Shown here: positions 1 to 5,381 of the stretch, piece after piece
Position numbering within the stretch: the first letter of the stretch is position 1
How the letters are laid out: each line of letters starts with the position of its first letter
NCBI GenBank assembly: GCA_017889845.1
Contig: JAGGAJ010000123.1
Location: 1-5,381, forward strand
DNA length: 5,381 bases
Source: Deltaproteobacteria bacterium
GTDB lineage: Bacteria; Desulfobacterota; Deferrimicrobia; Deferrimicrobiales; Deferrimicrobiaceae
Reading direction: 5' to 3'
Made by a program: the position numbers and the translations under genes
Notes under the pieces: generated by a model
Told to the model about the DNA's origin: nothing
What the model saw: the letters and a program-made list of their open reading frames with translations, nothing else
Database searches by the model: none

Positions 1-445
1 GCTTTGCGCGGGCCGCGGCCTCCATGCAGAAGAGCATGGTGGCCTGGTAGGTGTAGTAGCGGGCGCCGACGTCCTGGATGTCGAAGACCAGGGCGTCGAT
101 CCCGCGCAACGCCTTTTCCGCCGGCCGAAGCGAATCGGCCGTTTTCCCGTACAGCGAGTGGACCCGAACCCCCGTCCGTGGGTCGCGTTCGTTCCCCACG
201 GAAGTCATGTACTGGGCGTCTCCGCGGATGCCGTGTTCCGGGCCGAAGAGGGCGGCAAGCCGGACGCCCCGCGCATCGTGGAAAAGGTCCGCGGCATGGC
301 GCAGCCGCCGGTCCACCGCGGTGGGGTTGCAGACGAGCCCCACCGCGAGCCCCCTCAGGGGAGCGAAGCGCACCTCCGCGAGGACGTCGAGGCCGGACGA
401 TACCCTCGCCGTGCGACGCACCGGAATGGGGCCTGCACATCCCAT
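1..445 (-). CDS. NamZ/DUF1343 (GH171) exo-beta-N-acetylmuramidase family protein, N-terminal part, runs off window
   Basis: Translating the minus strand from an ATG at 445 gives 148 uninterrupted codons that reach base 1, so this is the N-terminal part of a protein whose family is usually about 400 residues. Family hallmarks are clear: SGLDVL at residues 17-22, VGLVCNPTAVD at 35-45, ALFGPEHGIRGDAQ at 65-78, VHSLYG at 95-100 and LVFDIQDVGARYYTY at 119-133. Characterised members release MurNAc from the non-reducing end of peptidoglycan fragments and act in cell-wall recycling; that role is known for the family and inferred here. No signal peptide is visible in the N-terminal 20 residues, which would suggest cytoplasmic action if the start is right. 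The start is uncertain: no good Shine-Dalgarno sequence precedes it, and in-frame GTG codons at 448 and 463 would add 1 or 6 residues. The gene is divergent from the glycosyltransferase operon. The family call is firm; substrate is not shown. Confidence 0.88.
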   Translation of the reverse strand, partial: MGCAGPIPVRRTARVSSGLDVLAEVRFAPLRGLAVGLVCNPTAVDRRLRHAADLFHDARGVRLAALFGPEHGIRGDAQYMTSVGNERDPRTGVRVHSLYGKTADSLRPAEKALRGIDALVFDIQDVGARYYTYQATMLFCMEAAARAK

Positions 446-464
446 CACCCGGGAAGATACCACA

Positions 465-493
465 TCGAAAGGCAGGGGCAAAAATGGTACTAT
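465..493 (+). promoter_or_regulatory. Weak sigma70-like promoter candidate for the glycosyltransferase operon
   Basis: In the 100-nt divergent spacer, TCGAAA at 465-470 and TACTAT at 488-493 are separated by 17 nt. Each hexamer matches its consensus at 4 of 6 positions. Transcription would start near base 500 and leave an untranslated leader of about 45 nt before the ATG at 546. The spacer is locally richer in A/T than the genes around it. The match is poor enough to arise by chance. No convincing promoter was seen on the minus strand for the NamZ-family gene. Confidence 0.2.
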
Positions 494-545
494 CCCATGA
501 TCCGCGATCGGGAAACGGACTTCTGACAGGGGAAGGCGGACCGGA

Positions 546-1283
546 ATGGATCCCTCCGGTACGATCCGGAAAATATCGTTCGTCGTGCCGGTGTTCAACG
601 AGGAGGAGAACATCCCCCATCTCGTGGGGGAGATCGTTGCGACAGCCGGGAAGCTCGGTTTCCCGTACGAGATCCTCCTCGTCGACGACGGAAGCCGGGA
701 CAACACCCTCCCGGCGATCAAGGCGCTGGCGGCGACGACCCCGGAACTCAAGTACGTTTCCTTCTCCGAGAACCGCGGGCAGTCCGCTGCCCTCTACGCC
801 GGCTTCCTGAACGCCTCGGGGGACACGATCATCACGCTGGACGGAGACCTCCAGAACGATCCTTCGGACATCCCCGCGATGCTTTCGCATTACGGGGAGT
901 ACGACATGGTCAACGGGTGGCGGCACAACCGCCGGGACACGTTGTCGAAGAGGATCGGGAGCTGGATCGGCAACACCTTCCGGAACCGGATGACCTGGGA
1001 GACGATCCGGGACACGGGCTGCTCCCTGAAGGTGATGCGGGCCTCGATGCTGAAGCGGATCAAGTTGTACCGGGGACTGCACCGCTTCCTCCCCACGCTG
1101 ATGCGCCTGGAGGGCGCCCGGGTGATCGAGGTGAAGGTGAACCACCGGCCGCGGGTCCGGGGGACGACGAAATATTCCAACCTGCGAAGGGGCGTCGAGG
1201 GGTTCTACGACGTCCTGTCCGTCCGGTGGATGATCCGCCGGAACCTGACGCTGCCGATCCGGGAAAGCAATGTCCGGGGCTGA
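546..1283 (+). CDS. Family 2 glycosyltransferase, DPM1/ArnC-like (polyprenyl-phosphate sugar synthase)
   Basis: This 245-residue protein has the GT-A fold signatures of the DPM1-like GT2 group: VVPVFNEEENI at residues 13-23, VDDGSRDNT at 46-54 and LDGDLQNDP at 98-106, where D99 and D101 form the metal/nucleotide-sugar DxD-type motif. The acceptor-side motifs are RDTGCSLKVMR at 155-165, HRFLPTL at 179-185 and RGTTKY at 205-210. By family knowledge it would transfer a sugar from a nucleotide donor to polyprenyl (undecaprenyl) phosphate on the cytoplasmic side of the membrane; which sugar cannot be read from sequence. Unlike ArnC or GtrB (about 310-330 residues) it ends soon after the catalytic domain and has no C-terminal transmembrane helices, so it should be soluble or peripheral. 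The ATG at 546 follows a purine-rich ribosome site (GGGGAAGG, 529-536). Its last 14 nt overlap the next gene, indicating translational coupling. Confidence 0.93.
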   Translation: MDPSGTIRKISFVVPVFNEEENIPHLVGEIVATAGKLGFPYEILLVDDGSRDNTLPAIKALAATTPELKYVSFSENRGQSAALYAGFLNASGDTIITLDGDLQNDPSDIPAMLSHYGEYDMVNGWRHNRRDTLSKRIGSWIGNTFRNRMTWETIRDTGCSLKVMRASMLKRIKLYRGLHRFLPTLMRLEGARVIEVKVNHRPRVRGTTKYSNLRRGVEGFYDVLSVRWMIRRNLTLPIRESNVRG

Positions 1284-1572
1284 AACGTGGATCCTCGTCT
1301 TGGGATTCACGGGCCAGGCGCTGTTCTTCATGCGGTTCCTCGTCCAGTGGATCTCCTCCGAGAAGCAGAAAAAGAGCGTCATCCCGGTGGCGTTCTGGTA
1401 CTTCAGCATCGGCGGCAGCACCCTGCTCCTGGCGTACGCGATCATCCGGAAGGACCCGGTCTTCATCGTCGGGCAGGCGACGGGATTCCTGATCTACATC
1501 CGGAACCTCCACTTCATCAGCCGGGAAAAGCGGGATCGGGAGGGCGGCGGGGGACATGCCGGCGGGACGTAG
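1270..1572 (+). CDS. Stand-alone LAB_N (lipid A biosynthesis N-terminal domain) three-helix membrane protein
   Basis: This 100-residue protein matches the LAB_N family (PF07578) nearly end to end. Visible signatures are GFTGQALFFMRFLVQWISSE around residues 12-31, SVIPVAFWYFSIGGS at 36-50, LAYAIIRKDPVFIVGQ at 54-69 and GFLIYIRNLHFIS at 72-84. Hydrophobic segments at about 6-25, 37-58 and 62-80 make three transmembrane helices; the tail is charged and then glycine-rich. I recall LAB_N as belonging with the PQ-loop/MtN3 membrane proteins. Its biochemical role is not established; the name reflects its fusion to lipid A enzymes in some genomes. The ATG at 1270 follows GGGA at 1261-1264 and lies inside the end of the GT2 gene. 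The 3' end overlaps the GT39 gene by 17 nt. A role in handling or flipping the lipid-linked sugar made by GT2 is inference from context. Confidence 0.92.
   Translation: MSGAETWILVLGFTGQALFFMRFLVQWISSEKQKKSVIPVAFWYFSIGGSTLLLAYAIIRKDPVFIVGQATGFLIYIRNLHFISREKRDREGGGGHAGGT
1538..1544 (+). promoter_or_regulatory. Ribosome binding site for the GT39 gene, embedded in the LAB_N coding sequence
   Basis: GGGAGGG lies 11 nt upstream of the ATG at 1556 and inside the reading frame of the LAB_N gene. The stretch 1538-1555 is almost all G with a few A and C, and it encodes the charged-to-glycine tail of LAB_N. The tail residues may therefore be dictated by translation initiation of the next gene rather than by protein function. 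Spacing is slightly long for an optimal site; a second G-run at 1549-1553 is too close to the start. Confidence 0.5.
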
Positions 1573-3154
1573 GAACTGGCTGCTGCTGCTCCTGTATTTC
1601 GCCGTACTCCTGGCTCCGTCCGGCGCCGTTTCCATCATCGAGACGACCGAGGCCCGGTACGCCGAGATCGCCCGGGAGATGATCGCCTCGGGGGACTACC
1701 TCGAGCCCCGTCTCAACGGGATCCTGCATTTCCACAAGCCCCCCCTGCCGTACTGGATGGTCGCGGCCGGGTTCCGGCTCTTCGGGCAGAACAACTTCGG
1801 CGCCCGCTTCTTCGGGATCGTGTTCGCCTGCCTCGCGGTCCTGTACCTCCACCGGACGGCGCGCGTCCTGCTCCGGGACGACCGGAAGGCGTTCCACGCC
1901 GCCCTCGTGTTCGCCTCCTCCCTGCTCTTCCTCGTCGTGGCCCGGGTCGCCTCCACCGAGATATATCTCGTGTTCTTCACCGTCGCCGCGCAGTTCCACC
2001 TCTTCCGGCGGGTCCACGGGGAGAGGTGGGCATCGGATGGCCCGCTGCTCGGCCTCTTCCTGGCTCTCGGGTTCCTGACCAAGGGGCACATCATCTTCGC
2101 GTTCACCTTCCTGCCGTATCTCGTGTCGAAGATGTTCGACCAGTCCCACCGCTCCGTCTTCCGCCCGGCGGAGATCCTCGCGGGGACCGGCGTATTCCTC
2201 GCCGTGGCCCTTCCGTGGTATCTACTCGTCGTCGCGAAGAACCCCGGCCTGCTCCCGTATTTCTTCAAGGTCCACACCGTGGAGCGGATCGCAACCGACC
2301 GGTTCCACCGGTACCAGCCGTTCTGGTACTTCCTGTACATCCTGGCCGGGACGTTCGTCCCGTACGTGCTCTTCCTCGTCCGCGGGATGGCGTCGTTCCG
2401 GCGGCTCGCTGCGCCGATGAAGACCCTCCTCGTCTACATCGTGCTCCCGTTCCTCGTGTTCTCCGCGGTAAAGGGGAAGCACGCCACGTACATCGCCCCC
2501 CTGTACGGCGTCCTCGCGGTGTTCACCGCGGAGGCGATGGCCGCCTTCCCGTCGCCGCACCTTAGGCTGGTCTCCGTGGCGCTGCTGGCGCTCCTCGCGG
2601 CGGCCCCCGGTGTGGCGGGGTTCGTCGTCCCCTCGCTTGCGGGGGTGCGGTTCCCCCTCCTCGCCGCCTCGGCGGTGGCGCTCCTGATGGTCCGGCAGGC
2701 CCACGAATTCCGGTCGGACGACCGCTTCCTCCACTGGACCGCCGCGTTCCTGCTGTTCCTCGCCACGATCGGGACGGGAGGGTATGCTCCCGCCACCCGG
2801 GAGGATCGGGCCTACGAGACGATGACGGCCGAGATCAACAGGCTGGATCCGCAGAGGACCCGGGACATCCTCGTGTACCGGGGCCACCTCCCGTCCGTCT
2901 CCTTTTACCGGGGAAGGCTCGCCGCGATGGCGTTCGGTATGCCCCGGGAGGTGCAGTTCGAGAAGGACGAGGCGTGGCGGGACATCTATATCGACAGCCC
3001 GGAGGCGCTGGGGCGATACCTGTCGCCGCGGAAAGAACTGTTCGTCGTCACGTCGCCGGGCAACCTGGACTCCCTTCTCGCGGAGCATCCCATGAACTGC
3101 GCGAAGGTGTTCGACGCGAAGCGGTTCTCCGCCTATCGCTGCGGCAGGGAGTAG
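1556..3154 (+). CDS. ArnT/PMT-like family 39 glycosyltransferase (lipid-linked sugar transferase), integral membrane
   Basis: This 532-residue polytopic protein resembles ArnT, close to that enzyme's length (about 550). A first helix at about 8-25 leads into the periplasmic catalytic motif ETTEARYAEIAREM (29-42), followed by GDYLEPRLNG (46-55) and FHKPPLPYW (59-67). Further family markers are ARVASTEIYL (129-138), GFLTKGH (172-178), LPWYLLV (219-225) and VKGKHATYIAPLYG (305-318). About a dozen hydrophobic segments run to residue 407; a soluble C-terminal domain of about 125 residues follows. Family members use polyprenyl-phosphate sugars to glycosylate lipid A, other glycans or protein on the outer face of the inner membrane. 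Where E. coli ArnT has PDETRYAEI, this protein has TTEARYAEI: the acidic E32 is kept and the neighbouring D is T, a variant I believe is common among ArnT-like proteins. The ATG at 1556 lies inside the LAB_N gene, after GGGAGGG at 1538-1544. Its donor is probably the product of the upstream GT2. The acceptor and sugar are unknown. Confidence 0.93.
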   Translation: MPAGRRNWLLLLLYFAVLLAPSGAVSIIETTEARYAEIAREMIASGDYLEPRLNGILHFHKPPLPYWMVAAGFRLFGQNNFGARFFGIVFACLAVLYLHRTARVLLRDDRKAFHAALVFASSLLFLVVARVASTEIYLVFFTVAAQFHLFRRVHGERWASDGPLLGLFLALGFLTKGHIIFAFTFLPYLVSKMFDQSHRSVFRPAEILAGTGVFLAVALPWYLLVVAKNPGLLPYFFKVHTVERIATDRFHRYQPFWYFLYILAGTFVPYVLFLVRGMASFRRLAAPMKTLLVYIVLPFLVFSAVKGKHATYIAPLYGVLAVFTAEAMAAFPSPHLRLVSVALLALLAAAPGVAGFVVPSLAGVRFPLLAASAVALLMVRQAHEFRSDDRFLHWTAAFLLFLATIGTGGYAPATREDRAYETMTAEINRLDPQRTRDILVYRGHLPSVSFYRGRLAAMAFGMPREVQFEKDEAWRDIYIDSPEALGRYLSPRKELFVVTSPGNLDSLLAEHPMNCAKVFDAKRFSAYRCGRE

Positions 3155-3260
3155 CGGCCGGCTCCCGCTCCGTGCATTGCGGATGGAACCGGAACGGTCC
3201 GGGGAGGGTCCTACCGGGTAAGAGCGGGGGGCGGAACGTCCCCGGCGGGGAGGCAGGTAC
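3155..3260 (+). other. Intergenic gap between the glycosyltransferase operon and the DUF4139 gene
   Basis: This 106-nt GC-rich gap holds no recognisable promoter hexamers and no hairpin with a T-run, so read-through from the operon into the DUF4139 gene is possible. Its last part contains the ribosome site GGGGAGG at 3247-3253, 7 nt before the ATG at 3261. A small 5-bp inverted repeat, TCCCC at 3239-3243 and GGGGA at 3247-3251 with a 3-nt loop, overlaps that ribosome site. Confidence 0.5.
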
Positions 3261-4739
3261 ATGCGACGCGGATGGATGGCGGCGGCTTGTCTGGCGGCGG
3301 CTGCGTTCCTCCTGCACCTGGCGCCGGGCCGGTGCGCGCTGGCGGGTGAGGGGGATGCGGGCGGGGAAGCGGCGCGGAAGGTGACCTCCACGGAAGCCGA
3401 CCGCTCCTCCGTGGAGATCACCGTGTACAACGTCGGGCTGGGACTGGTGAAGGAGCGCCGCCACGTCGCGCTGGGGCAGGGAGAGAGCACTCTCCTCTTC
3501 ATGGACGTCGCCTCCCAGGTGATCCCTTCCAGCGTCTCCGTGCGCTCCGTGAAGGAGGGGGACGCGGTGTCGGTGCTGGAGCAGAACTACGAGTACGATC
3601 TCCTCTCCCCGGCGAAACTCCTGGAGAAGTACGTGGGCAAGACGGTCCGGATCCGGTACCGGAGCCCCTACACCGACCGGGAGGACGAGAAAGAGGCGAA
3701 GGTCCTCGCCTACAACGAGGGACAGCCGGTCCTCTCGATCGACAACGAGGTGACCTTCGGCATCCCCGGGAACTACATCTTTCCCTCGGTCCCCGCGGAC
3801 CTGATCGCCCGGCCCACCCTGTCCTGGCTTCTCGGCGCGAAGTCTTCGGGCAGGCGGGAGCTGGAGGCGCTCTACCTGACCAACGGCATGACGTGGCGGG
3901 CCGACTACGTCCTGGTGCTGGGGGCGGACGAACGCCGCGCCGGCCTGTCGGGGTGGGTCACGCTGGACAACCGCAGCGGGGCGACGTTCCGCGATGCCAG
4001 CCTCAAGCTGGTGGCGGGGGACGTGAACCGCGTCCGCGAAGACCTCGCCCGGCGAGGGTACCCGGCGGCGGCGAAGGCCATGGTCGCGGGCGAGGCGGCC
4101 CCCCAGTTCCGGGAGTCCGAGCTCTTCGAGTACCACCTCTACGCCCTGTCGCGCCCCACCGACGTAAAGAACAACCAGTCCAAGCAGGTGGGGCTGCTCG
4201 CGGCGGAGGACGTCCCATTCGGGAAGGAGTACGTCTTCCACGGCGCCGACCATTACTACCGGTCCCAGCACACCGGGGAGATCGCACGGAACCAGAAGGT
4301 GCCCGTGTTCCTCCTCTTCCGGAACGACAAGGCCTCGCACCTCGGGATGCCGCTCCCGAAGGGGATCGTCCGGGTGTACAAGCGCGACCGGGACGATTCG
4401 CTCCAGTTCGTCGGGGAGAACGCCATCGACCACACGCCGAAGGACGAGAAGGTGCGCCTGATGCTGGGGAACGCCTTCGACGTGGTCGGCGACCGGAAGC
4501 AGACCGATTGGAAAGTCGTATCGGGGAACACGTACGAGGCGTCGTACGAGGTCGCCCTGAGAAACCACAAGAAGGAAGGGGTGACGATCCGGGTGGTGGA
4601 GCCGATCCCCGGGGACTGGAAGATCCTGGAGACGACGCACCCTTACGAGAAGGAGGACTCCCGGACTGCGGTCTTCCCCGTCAAGGTGGAACCCGATCAG
4701 GAGGTGAAGCTGCGGTACCGGGTGCGGATGCGCTTCTGA
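3261..4739 (+). CDS. Exported DUF4139-domain protein of unknown function
   Basis: The 492-residue protein begins with a Sec signal: MRRGW, a hydrophobic run at 6-21, and a likely signal peptidase I site after A28 (ALA, then GE). C25 is not in a lipobox because R24 precedes it. The mature part looks beta-rich and resembles DUF4139 proteins: ITVYNVGLGLVKERR at 53-67, TWRADYVLVL at 211-220, LSGWVTLDNRSGATFRDASLKLVAGDVN at about 229-256, FEYHLYAL at 289-296, LPKGIVRVYKRD at 365-376, and a C-terminal block from 391 (HTPKDEKVRLMLGNAFDVVGDRK) to the end. The start is supported by GGGGAGG 7 nt upstream and by the signal peptide. The function of this family is not known to me; residence in the periplasm or envelope follows from the signal. 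It ends in aromatic F492, but nothing else indicates an outer-membrane barrel. Functional linkage to the upstream operon is unproven. Confidence 0.8.
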   Translation: MRRGWMAAACLAAAAFLLHLAPGRCALAGEGDAGGEAARKVTSTEADRSSVEITVYNVGLGLVKERRHVALGQGESTLLFMDVASQVIPSSVSVRSVKEGDAVSVLEQNYEYDLLSPAKLLEKYVGKTVRIRYRSPYTDREDEKEAKVLAYNEGQPVLSIDNEVTFGIPGNYIFPSVPADLIARPTLSWLLGAKSSGRRELEALYLTNGMTWRADYVLVLGADERRAGLSGWVTLDNRSGATFRDASLKLVAGDVNRVREDLARRGYPAAAKAMVAGEAAPQFRESELFEYHLYALSRPTDVKNNQSKQVGLLAAEDVPFGKEYVFHGADHYYRSQHTGEIARNQKVPVFLLFRNDKASHLGMPLPKGIVRVYKRDRDDSLQFVGENAIDHTPKDEKVRLMLGNAFDVVGDRKQTDWKVVSGNTYEASYEVALRNHKKEGVTIRVVEPIPGDWKILETTHPYEKEDSRTAVFPVKVEPDQEVKLRYRVRMRF

Positions 4740-4773
4740 CGGCGTGGAGGCCTGGCGGCCCCTACCGGTTGTA

Positions 4774-4804
4774 CGTCCCCGGCCCCGCGCCGGGGCCGGG
4801 GACG
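4774..4804. terminator. Perfect 14-bp GC hairpin between convergent genes, probable bidirectional terminator
   Basis: Bases 4774-4787 (CGTCCCCGGCCCCG) are the exact reverse complement of 4791-4804, with a 3-nt loop CGC at 4788-4790. The hairpin lies in the 71-nt space between the stop codon of the DUF4139 gene (ends 4739) and the stop of the Gly-rich gene on the other strand (4811-4813). Neither side has a T-run, so it is not a classical intrinsic terminator. It could halt polymerase without a U-tract, protect both transcript 3' ends, or work with Rho. Position and perfection support a 3'-end role for both genes; the mechanism is inferred. Confidence 0.55.
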
Positions 4805-4810
4805 GGAACT

Positions 4811-5381
4811 CTACCGCGATCTGCCGCCGCCGCCACCGCCGTATCCGCCACCGCCCCGGCTGCCGCCGCCGTATCCACCACCACCGCCGTATCCGCCACC
4901 ACCCCGGCTGCCGCCACCGCCGCCCCAGCTTCCGCCCCAACTCCCTCCGTCACCCCCGCCGCCGTATCCGCGCGAGCCGCTGCCCCCGTAGGAACGGACC
5001 GCCCCTTCGGAACTGCGCGGGACGGTGTTGTAGGACGGAGGAGACGGCGAGTATCCTCCCCGGACGCCGTATCCGGAGGACTGCCCTCGGATTCCGCCGC
5101 CGCTCCAGGCAGGCGCCGAAACCGAAGGTGCGCGCCCCTGCCCGCGGGGTGCTGAGTATCGGGAGGGGGTTGTCCCGCCACCGGGGGAACGCCATGGAAC
5201 GCCGGAGCCCTGTGGGATGGCGGACACCCGCCCGCCGCCTTCGGGGGAAGACCGCGAACCGGCCTGCCCGGTGGTCCGGCCGACGGTTCCCCGTCCGGTG
5301 CTACCGCTGTTTCCCCGGGGGCTGGACGTTCCGGTGACGCGCTGGTTCGTCTGCGGCGTTCCCGCCGCCCGACCGGTTGTC
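4811..5381 (-). CDS. Glycine-rich low-complexity protein, C-terminal part, 5' end outside window
   Basis: The minus-strand frame ending at the TAG at 4811-4813 stays open to the window edge, giving 189 residues and no credible start inside the window; a GTG at 5227 is an internal codon with no sign of being the start. The upstream part (5380 to about 4994) is rich in S, T, P, R and G. The last 60 residues (4814-4993) contain 39 glycines, interrupted by Y, W and SR in units such as GGGGYGGG and GGSWGG, ending GRSR. Glycine codons vary freely at the third base, which supports this frame over the overlapping ones. Tails like this occur on exported or envelope proteins of several GC-rich lineages, for instance DUF3300 or DUF6600/FecR-associated proteins. 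The domain that would decide lies outside the window, so I give no function. The gene is convergent with the DUF4139 gene. Confidence 0.68.
   Translation of the reverse strand, partial: TTGRAAGTPQTNQRVTGTSSPRGNSGSTGRGTVGRTTGQAGSRSSPEGGGRVSAIPQGSGVPWRSPGGGTTPSRYSAPRGQGRAPSVSAPAWSGGGIRGQSSGYGVRGGYSPSPPSYNTVPRSSEGAVRSYGGSGSRGYGGGGDGGSWGGSWGGGGGSRGGGGYGGGGGYGGGSRGGGGYGGGGGGRSR
4838..4918 (-). repeat. 48-nt-period imperfect tandem repeat in the Gly-rich tail
   Basis: The 33-nt segments 4838-4870 and 4886-4918 differ at only 2 positions and start 48 nt (16 codons) apart. On the minus strand they encode the recurring block GGGSRGGGGYGG with small differences. The repeat stays in frame and lies wholly within the glycine-rich tail. 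Simple (GGN)n and (GGN)nTAC units continue on both sides to about 4990. Such tracts can expand or contract by slippage in 3-nt or 48-nt steps without breaking the frame. Confidence 0.65.

Noticed and set aside
4..810. Plus-strand open frames at the left end, up to 268 codons
   Set aside because: The minus strand over 1-445 gives a clear DUF1343 protein, and 546-810 is in frame with GT2 motifs in another frame; the plus frames are Arg/Pro-rich shadows.
3155..3240. Possible intrinsic terminator after the GT39 gene
   Set aside because: Only short, imperfect pairings (for example CCGC with GCGG, 4 bp) and no T-run were found.
2222..3502. A 426-codon open frame on the minus strand across the end of the GT39 gene and the following gap
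   Set aside because: It is an arginine- and glutamate-rich low-complexity translation with no motifs, opposite a well-supported GT39 gene; a GC artefact.
3048..4940. A 630-codon open frame on the minus strand, antisense to the DUF4139 gene
   Set aside because: It is rich in R, G, H and V, with no recognisable domain, and lies opposite a gene with a signal peptide, ribosome site and family motifs. Long antisense frames are expected in DNA this GC-rich.
4814..4993. Possible CRISPR-like or regulatory repeat array
   Set aside because: There are no unique spacers of constant length; the repeat unit is a multiple of three and encodes glycine blocks in frame, so it is a protein-level repeat.
3893..5155. 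Plus-strand open frames through the right end (420 and 197 codons)
   Set aside because: They translate to runs of A/T/P or H/R that mirror the glycine repeat on the other strand, and one overlaps the DUF4139 gene out of frame.

Overview
The window comes from a GC-rich bacterium, roughly two-thirds G+C by eye, with most third codon positions G or C. The gene content suggests a Gram-negative: a lipid-A-biosynthesis N-terminal (LAB_N) protein, an ArnT-like lipid-linked sugar transferase and a Sec-exported DUF4139 protein. Overall style resembles deltaproteobacterial (Desulfuromonadota/Desulfobacterota-type) genomes, but that placement is inference only. No RNA genes, mobile elements or CRISPR arrays were seen.

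Layout, left to right. Bases 1-445 (minus) hold the N-terminal 148 codons of a NamZ/DUF1343 (GH171) exo-beta-N-acetylmuramidase-family protein; the rest lies outside the window. A 100-nt divergent spacer follows. Bases 546-3154 (plus) are a compact three-gene operon with overlapping reading frames: a DPM1/ArnC-like family 2 glycosyltransferase, a stand-alone three-helix LAB_N membrane protein, and an ArnT/PMT-like (GT39) membrane glycosyltransferase. After a 106-nt gap, 3261-4739 (plus) encodes an exported DUF4139 protein of unknown function. Bases 4811-5381 (minus) carry the C-terminal part of a convergent, very glycine-rich low-complexity protein whose N-terminus lies outside the window. A perfect 14-bp GC hairpin sits between the two convergent stop codons.

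How the genes may work together. The operon reads as a lipid-linked sugar pathway. The soluble GT2 would load a sugar from a nucleotide donor onto polyprenyl phosphate on the cytoplasmic face. The GT39 would transfer that sugar to an acceptor (lipid A/LPS, another envelope glycan or protein) on the periplasmic face. No dedicated flippase is visible, so the small LAB_N protein encoded between them is the obvious candidate for moving or handling the lipid-sugar. The flanking genes (a muramidase-family protein, the exported DUF4139 protein and the Gly-rich protein) would fit an envelope theme, but no shared pathway is demonstrated.
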